In this document: positions 59,995 to 64,000 of the stretch, piece after piece | How positions within the stretch are numbered: the stretch's first letter is position 1 | Layout: each line of letters starts with the position of its first letter | Source: Dichetophora obliterata | Lineage: Eukaryota > Arthropoda > Insecta > Diptera > Sciomyzidae | DNA length: 64,000 bases | Reading direction: 5' to 3' | Assembly (NCBI GenBank): GCA_963920525.1 | Contig: OY986436.1 | Coordinates: 7,180,501 to 7,244,500 of the forward strand | Made by a program: the position numbers and the translations under genes | The notes under the pieces: generated by a model | Database searches by the model: none | What the model was told of the DNA's origin: nothing | The model's input: only the letters and a program-made list of their open reading frames with translations

Positions 59995-61615
59995 CAGTGG
60001 CTCACAACGAATGTCGGGCAGGCATTTCTTAGCACTTTCGCATTGGTTTCAGAAATGAAAATGTAAGAAGAAACTTGGAGTAAATATTTTTTCAAAACAT
60101 TATTTATTGGTGAGCAAAATAAAACAGAAACATAGTTGAAAAATTAGAACATAACGGTAAAACAAAATTAAATCAAATCAAAGCTTTAAAAATGAGCTCA
60201 CATTGAAAGTCGGGCAGATAGGGAATTCAATACTTAAACCAAAAATTTAATATTTTGTTGAAAATCCTTTTTCTTTTATGACTGCCTGCAGCCTTTTTGG
60301 CATGGGTGCAACCAAATTTTTACAAACATCAGCTCCAATCTAATTCTACTCTTCACTTAGGATACTTTTTAATAGATCTTTAGTTGCCCCTCTCTGATAC
60401 TGCACTCTGGGTTCAAGTTCATCCCATAGATGTTGTATAGCATTTTAATCTAGGCCATGTGAGGTTGATTTTATAAAATTTAGAAAAATATCAAGTACAC
60501 AATTCTTTACCAAGAGCGTCGTATGTTTCAGGTCATTGGCTTGGTAAAACTCAAAATTGTCTGCAATTCCTTATTTAACCGCACTTTCTTTTATGTGCGC
60601 TATGAGAATGTCAAGGAACATATTTTAGTCCATTATACTAAATTATCAATAAAATTAATCCTTTCAACATCAGACGCAGCCCCAAACCATGACTAATCCT
60701 CTACCATGCTTAACCGTTTTTAATCGTTTTTAATGGAAAATTCTTCATTCGGTTTCTGCCTTCCATTTGAGCCAAACAAATTAAATTAATTCTCATCGGT
60801 AACCAAAACCTTTAATAAATGTTTTTAATTAAAAAGTGCTAAATAACCCAATTTATTCTGTTAACCTATTAACCTTGCTCCAGAATGAAAAGTCTTTGGT
60901 CATTTGCTCTCGCATGAAATTGAGGAGTACTTTTATATTTTTCTTGCTAATAATGGCTTTTTTCGTGCTACTCTTAAATTTAATAAATTTTCTTCTCAAA
61001 ATTTTTCAAATTGTTTCTGAGTTTTGATGCAGATAAAAATGGGTATTTTATTATTTCTCTTAAAACATAACTTTCATCTTTGGAGCTAAGTTTGTTTTTA
61101 GCTACTGTACGCTCTTTATTGTATATTTTCTTATCTTGTATATAAGGCTTGATTATATCGTGCACTGTTGATTTACTTTCTAAGACGATTTGTGAAATTT
61201 GTCGCTTGGATTTTTCTTTCAAATAATGATCTATCACGAGCTGCCTTTCTGCCAATGTTGATTAAATCACTTTTCGAGAAATGTTTATTTTTTTTTTAAA
61301 TTTTTTTGTTTGACTGAAGTTATTCCAACAGTAGTAAAAATTTTAAAGCAGGAATAACGGTTTAAGAAACATGATATGCATTTTTTCGCTACTTGCCCGA
61401 CTTTCAATGTGAGCTCGTTTTTATAGGTTTGCTTCAATTTTATTTTGTTTCACCGTTATGTTCAAATTTTTTAATTATGTTTTTGTTTAATTTTGTTCAC
61501 CAAAAAAAACGTATTGATAAAAATATATATTGCAATTTTCCTCATACATTTTCAATTCTGAAACTAATGCGAAAGTGCTAAGAAATGCCTGCCCGATTTT
61601 CGTTGTGAGCCACTG
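59995..61615 (-). mobile_element. Tc1-like element, 1621 bp, IR/DR termini
   Basis: The termini CAGTGGCTCACAACGAATGT then CGGGCAGGC are inverted at the right (GCCTGCCCGATTTTCGTTGT then GAGCCACTG) and flanked by TA on both sides. A second, inner copy of the motif (GAGCTCACATTGAAAGTCGG at about 60190; inverted at about 61391-61415) lies about 195-205 bp inside each end. That gives four binding-site-like repeats in the IR/DR arrangement known from Tc1-group elements such as Sleeping Beauty. The transposase frame runs on the minus strand. Confidence 0.9.
60240..61257 (-). pseudogene. Tc1-like transposase pseudogene
   Basis: The first about 90 codons are open: ERQLVIDHYLKEKSKRQISQ and IVLESKSTVHDIIKP form the paired helix-turn-helix. 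Then multiple shifts and stops follow, with FNLFGSNGRQKPNEEFSIKN, VKHGRG-SWFG, VERINFIDNLV and near the end KGCRQS/KKKDFQQNIK still recognisable. The initiator appears damaged (ATTGGCAGA where ATGGCAGA is expected). The last catalytic Glu block is not recognisable. Inactive. Confidence 0.85.
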
Positions 61616-61991
61616 TACATATTTTGAAAGTTTTATTATAATTAAAAAATTGCTGTGTTGTTGATTGTTTAATGCGTCAAGTACCCAAAAAGCGTTTTTT
61701 TAACTGAAAAATTAAATTTCGGGGGTGTATGAACAATTTCAAGTATGGTGTTGAGTTATACTCGACTAGATCTACAACCTATACTATGTTACTTCAAAAG
61801 TACATGCGATTTTATTTATAGTACCGTGTTATTTGTTTTAAATGCTTGATTTAAATAGAATTCAACAAAAAATTTAATTGATTTTACATATTCTTGAATC
61901 AAGAAAAATAATTTCCTAATATAACAAAATGATTTTTCTCCATGTAAATTGCAGAATTCTGAAAAAGTTTTAAAAGACTTTAAAAAGAAAC

Positions 61992-62833
61992 CCAGAGTGG
62001 GCAAAAGCAGGTCTTTGAAGCGCTTCTAGCAGGCCATCATATGGATTTCTTAGCCCTTCCGTGCTCGTTTCCAAGCCCATAAGCTTTTTTATATGAAACG
62101 AGAAAATTTTCTAGGCCTTCCGCTCTCGCGACTCTAAAGAAGCCTGCTAAAAGCCCTTCTTTAGAATGTACATTAGAAAGAAAAGCAATATATATATATC
62201 AGCTTGAAATAAGAAAACTTTTGACAAATTCCAGATTTGAACCAGCGTCCTCTCAGCGGGCGGTCTGGCATCTTACCCACTCGTCCACCTCAGTTGTTAA
62301 CAAACTTCAGCTTATTTTGCATCATTATAAATGAAAGTAAGTTTTCGGGAGCGCGGGTTCGCAACCCAGCTCGGCCCAAAAAAATTTTTTTTGTATTTTT
62401 TTTAAAATCTAAATTTTTTTACAAATTTTTCTGTCCATTTAAAAAATTTTTTGGAATTTTATTGTAAATTTCTTCATACAAAAATAATAGAAAAGACTTA
62501 GAATTTTTCCATATAAAAGTTTTCATATAATGTGATATGCAATGTGTTAGATTTCGGAGACCTGGGTTCGCGTCCCAACTCGACAAAAAAAATAATTTTT
62601 TTGTTTTTTCTTTAAGATTTGATTTATTTTTAATTGATCTGATCATTTATAATTTTTTAGAAATTTTTTAAAATTTTTTTTATATAAATTAACAGGAAAA
62701 GACTCCAAACCTTCAAAAGGTAGGCCTTATAGAAGCACTCATCAATGCAGCGATCATGGAAGGTATATTGACGCCAATAAAAGCACTACTAGCATGCATT
62801 CTTTTGCGTATCGCTAGCTAAAATGCCCACTGG
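61992..62833 (+). mobile_element. TIR element containing tRNA-like SINE sequence (copy 2)
   Basis: Same family, order and orientation as 19296-20013: left CCAGAGTGGGCA, right CTAAAATGCCCACTGG. Minus-strand tRNA-like head at about 62232-62290 (GACGAGTGGGTAAGATG and GGTTCAAATCTGG). Two plus-strand B-box-like units at about 62345 and 62555 (TTTCGG-GA-C-GGGTTCGC, CCCA-CTCG). The right part AACCTTCAAAAGGTAGGCCT, CTCATCAATGCAG-GATCAT is well conserved between the copies. Confidence 0.8.
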
Positions 62834-62892
62834 GAAAGAATACGCACACATAAACATACACATTTTTATGATTGTTTATAATGTACTGAACG

Positions 62893-63467
62893 TATTGATG
62901 ACGACTGCAACAGTGCGAAACAACATGAAGAGAGAAACAACAATCTGGAAGTATCATTAGATTGTTTCATTCACGTATACACAAACACTTATATTGCTCT
63001 GTTGTCGCACGTCAAATTAGAAACAATTCTTAAACGACGACAGCGACTTTGTTGCAATCACTCACTGTCGTTGCAACATTTTCACCACATTCACCTCCAT
63101 AAGAAAAGCATGTAAAAATAATTTGGCATTTGACGCACTGTTGCTGTCGTCGTTAATGTGTTCAATGCATTAATCATTTGCTTTTAAGACCTGAACACAT
63201 TCACGACTACACGAAATTACGACTCGACATGAAGAAGGAGTCAACAATCTGGAAAAATCATACAATTGTTTCATTCACGCTTACACAAAGCCTTATATTT
63301 GCGCTGTTGTCGCTCGTCAAATTTGAAACAATTGTATACCGGTGACAGCAACAATGTCTTGTCGTTGCTACATTTTCACCAAATTCACCTCCATAAGAAA
63401 AGCATGTAAAAATAATTTGACAGTTGTAGCCACTTCGCTGCCGTCGTGAATGTGTTCAGTGCATTAT
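62893..63467 (+). repeat. Two tandem units of a TIR repeat, about 280 bp each
   Basis: Units 62893-63177 and 63188-63467 both begin near CTGAAC and end GTGAATGTGTTCA(G/A)TGCATTA-like. Both contain CAACAATCTGGAA, TTGTTTCATTCACG, TTGTCGC-CGTCAAATT and CACCTCCATAAGAAAAGCAT. The unit ends are inverted repeats (CTGAACACATTCACGAC / GTCGTGAATGTGTTCAG). Partial copies lie at 7915-8215 and 8925-9040. Confidence 0.8.
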
Positions 63468-64000
63468 GCACTATGGAGATGAATTTGGTGAAAATGTAGC
63501 AGCGACATGACAATAGGGTATTCACGATTCAGTGCACTTGCCTGTGCAGTTGAGGCCTTGAGGACTTGTGCACTTTACAAAAACATATTGTACGTACGTC
63601 AAAAATCTGCACAAGTGCTTTTCTACTATTACCTTCAACTTGAGGACTTGAGCATTTGAGAGTGGAGAGTTAAATACTTAAGGAGCAATGAAGTTTTCAC
63701 GTCAAATAGATTGCAAAAGCGGTCTTTGAACTAAAACACAATTGTTGCATTCCTTTCGCCTTAATATAATCGTGATATCAAATTTTTTCAAAGGAGCGGC
63801 AGTCAAAATTAAATTCAAACAAGCAATCATGATACAATAACTATTTAGTGTCATGAGAACGTGTGTCGTTCAAAACTGTTGTGAACTATTATGGTATCGA
63901 TACCTTAGTGAACGATGTTTTTCTCTGAATATGTTTTACTCTTAACGTCAGAAAAATTTTAAAATATTTAATTTAATTATTAATATAATGCAATGCAATA
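63468..64000 (+). repeat. Dispersed repeat matching 9285-9550
   Basis: From about 63745 to the window end the sequence follows 9285-9550 (CCTTTCGCCTTAATATAATC, GTCATGAGAACGTGTGTCGT, GATACCTTAGTGAACGATGT) with a gap of about 40 bases relative to that copy. 63500-63740 holds a short inverted motif (CACTTGCCTGTGCAG / CTGCACAAGTGC). No coding potential; the repeat runs off the window. Confidence 0.7.

Overview
The window is AT-rich animal nuclear DNA, most likely from a higher fly (Diptera, Brachycera). The reasons are a ribosomal protein S21 gene whose product reads like the Drosophila protein, spliceosomal introns with fly-like GTAAGT/GTGAGT donors, a mariner of the DD41D 'rosa' type first described from a tephritid fruit fly, PIF/Harbinger elements carrying MADF and Myb/SANT pieces, and a very high density of short inverted-repeat elements. 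A tephritid is my guess, not a proof. No bacterial, organellar or CRISPR signal is present.

Four host-type gene models are supported. (1) 3231-4145 (+): the last three exons of a Myb/SANT (zeste-like) DNA-binding protein whose first exon is not found. (2) 5484-5952 (-): complete RpS21 in three coding exons, with a pyrimidine-rich initiator near 6100. (3) 33234-56967 (+): a complete six-exon ANKRD29 orthologue of 307 residues with an 18-kb first intron. (4) 37869-43002 (-): a two-exon, 935-codon gene lying antisense inside that intron. Its second exon is a Penelope-like reverse transcriptase fold in which the catalytic aspartates are replaced. Its first exon is an acidic region with a duplicated 130-residue unit. 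This fourth gene is the best candidate for something undescribed: an apparently exapted, catalytically dead Penelope-derived protein.

The rest is a graveyard of mobile elements, several defined to the base by their target-site duplications. hAT-type elements with 8-bp duplications lie at 12170-12722, 21398-23492, 46265-46522, 57170-57425 and 58911-59667. PIF/Harbinger-type elements with TWA duplications lie at 6462-7205, 48992-49445 and 50678-51132. A rosa mariner at 34904-36623 carries a 765-bp foldback element inside it. Tc1-like relics lie at 21590-22693 and 59995-61615, and non-LTR retrotransposon fragments at about 24.0, 24.6, 31.0, 40.5, 50.2 and 58.6 kb. There are also tRNA-derived SINE sequences and several tandem arrays (9.55, 11.3, 15.4-17.7, 20.9 and 24.1 kb). 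The region 43.2-46.5 kb is a nest of at least six inverted-repeat elements.

The 24.7-30.5 kb and 36.6-37.4 kb stretches and most intron sequence show no coding signal. RpS21 and the Myb/SANT gene are convergent and separated by about 1.3 kb. The nested Penelope-derived gene and ANKRD29 are transcribed in opposite directions, so their primary transcripts would overlap. All functional statements come from reading translated sequence against remembered family features; no database search was possible.
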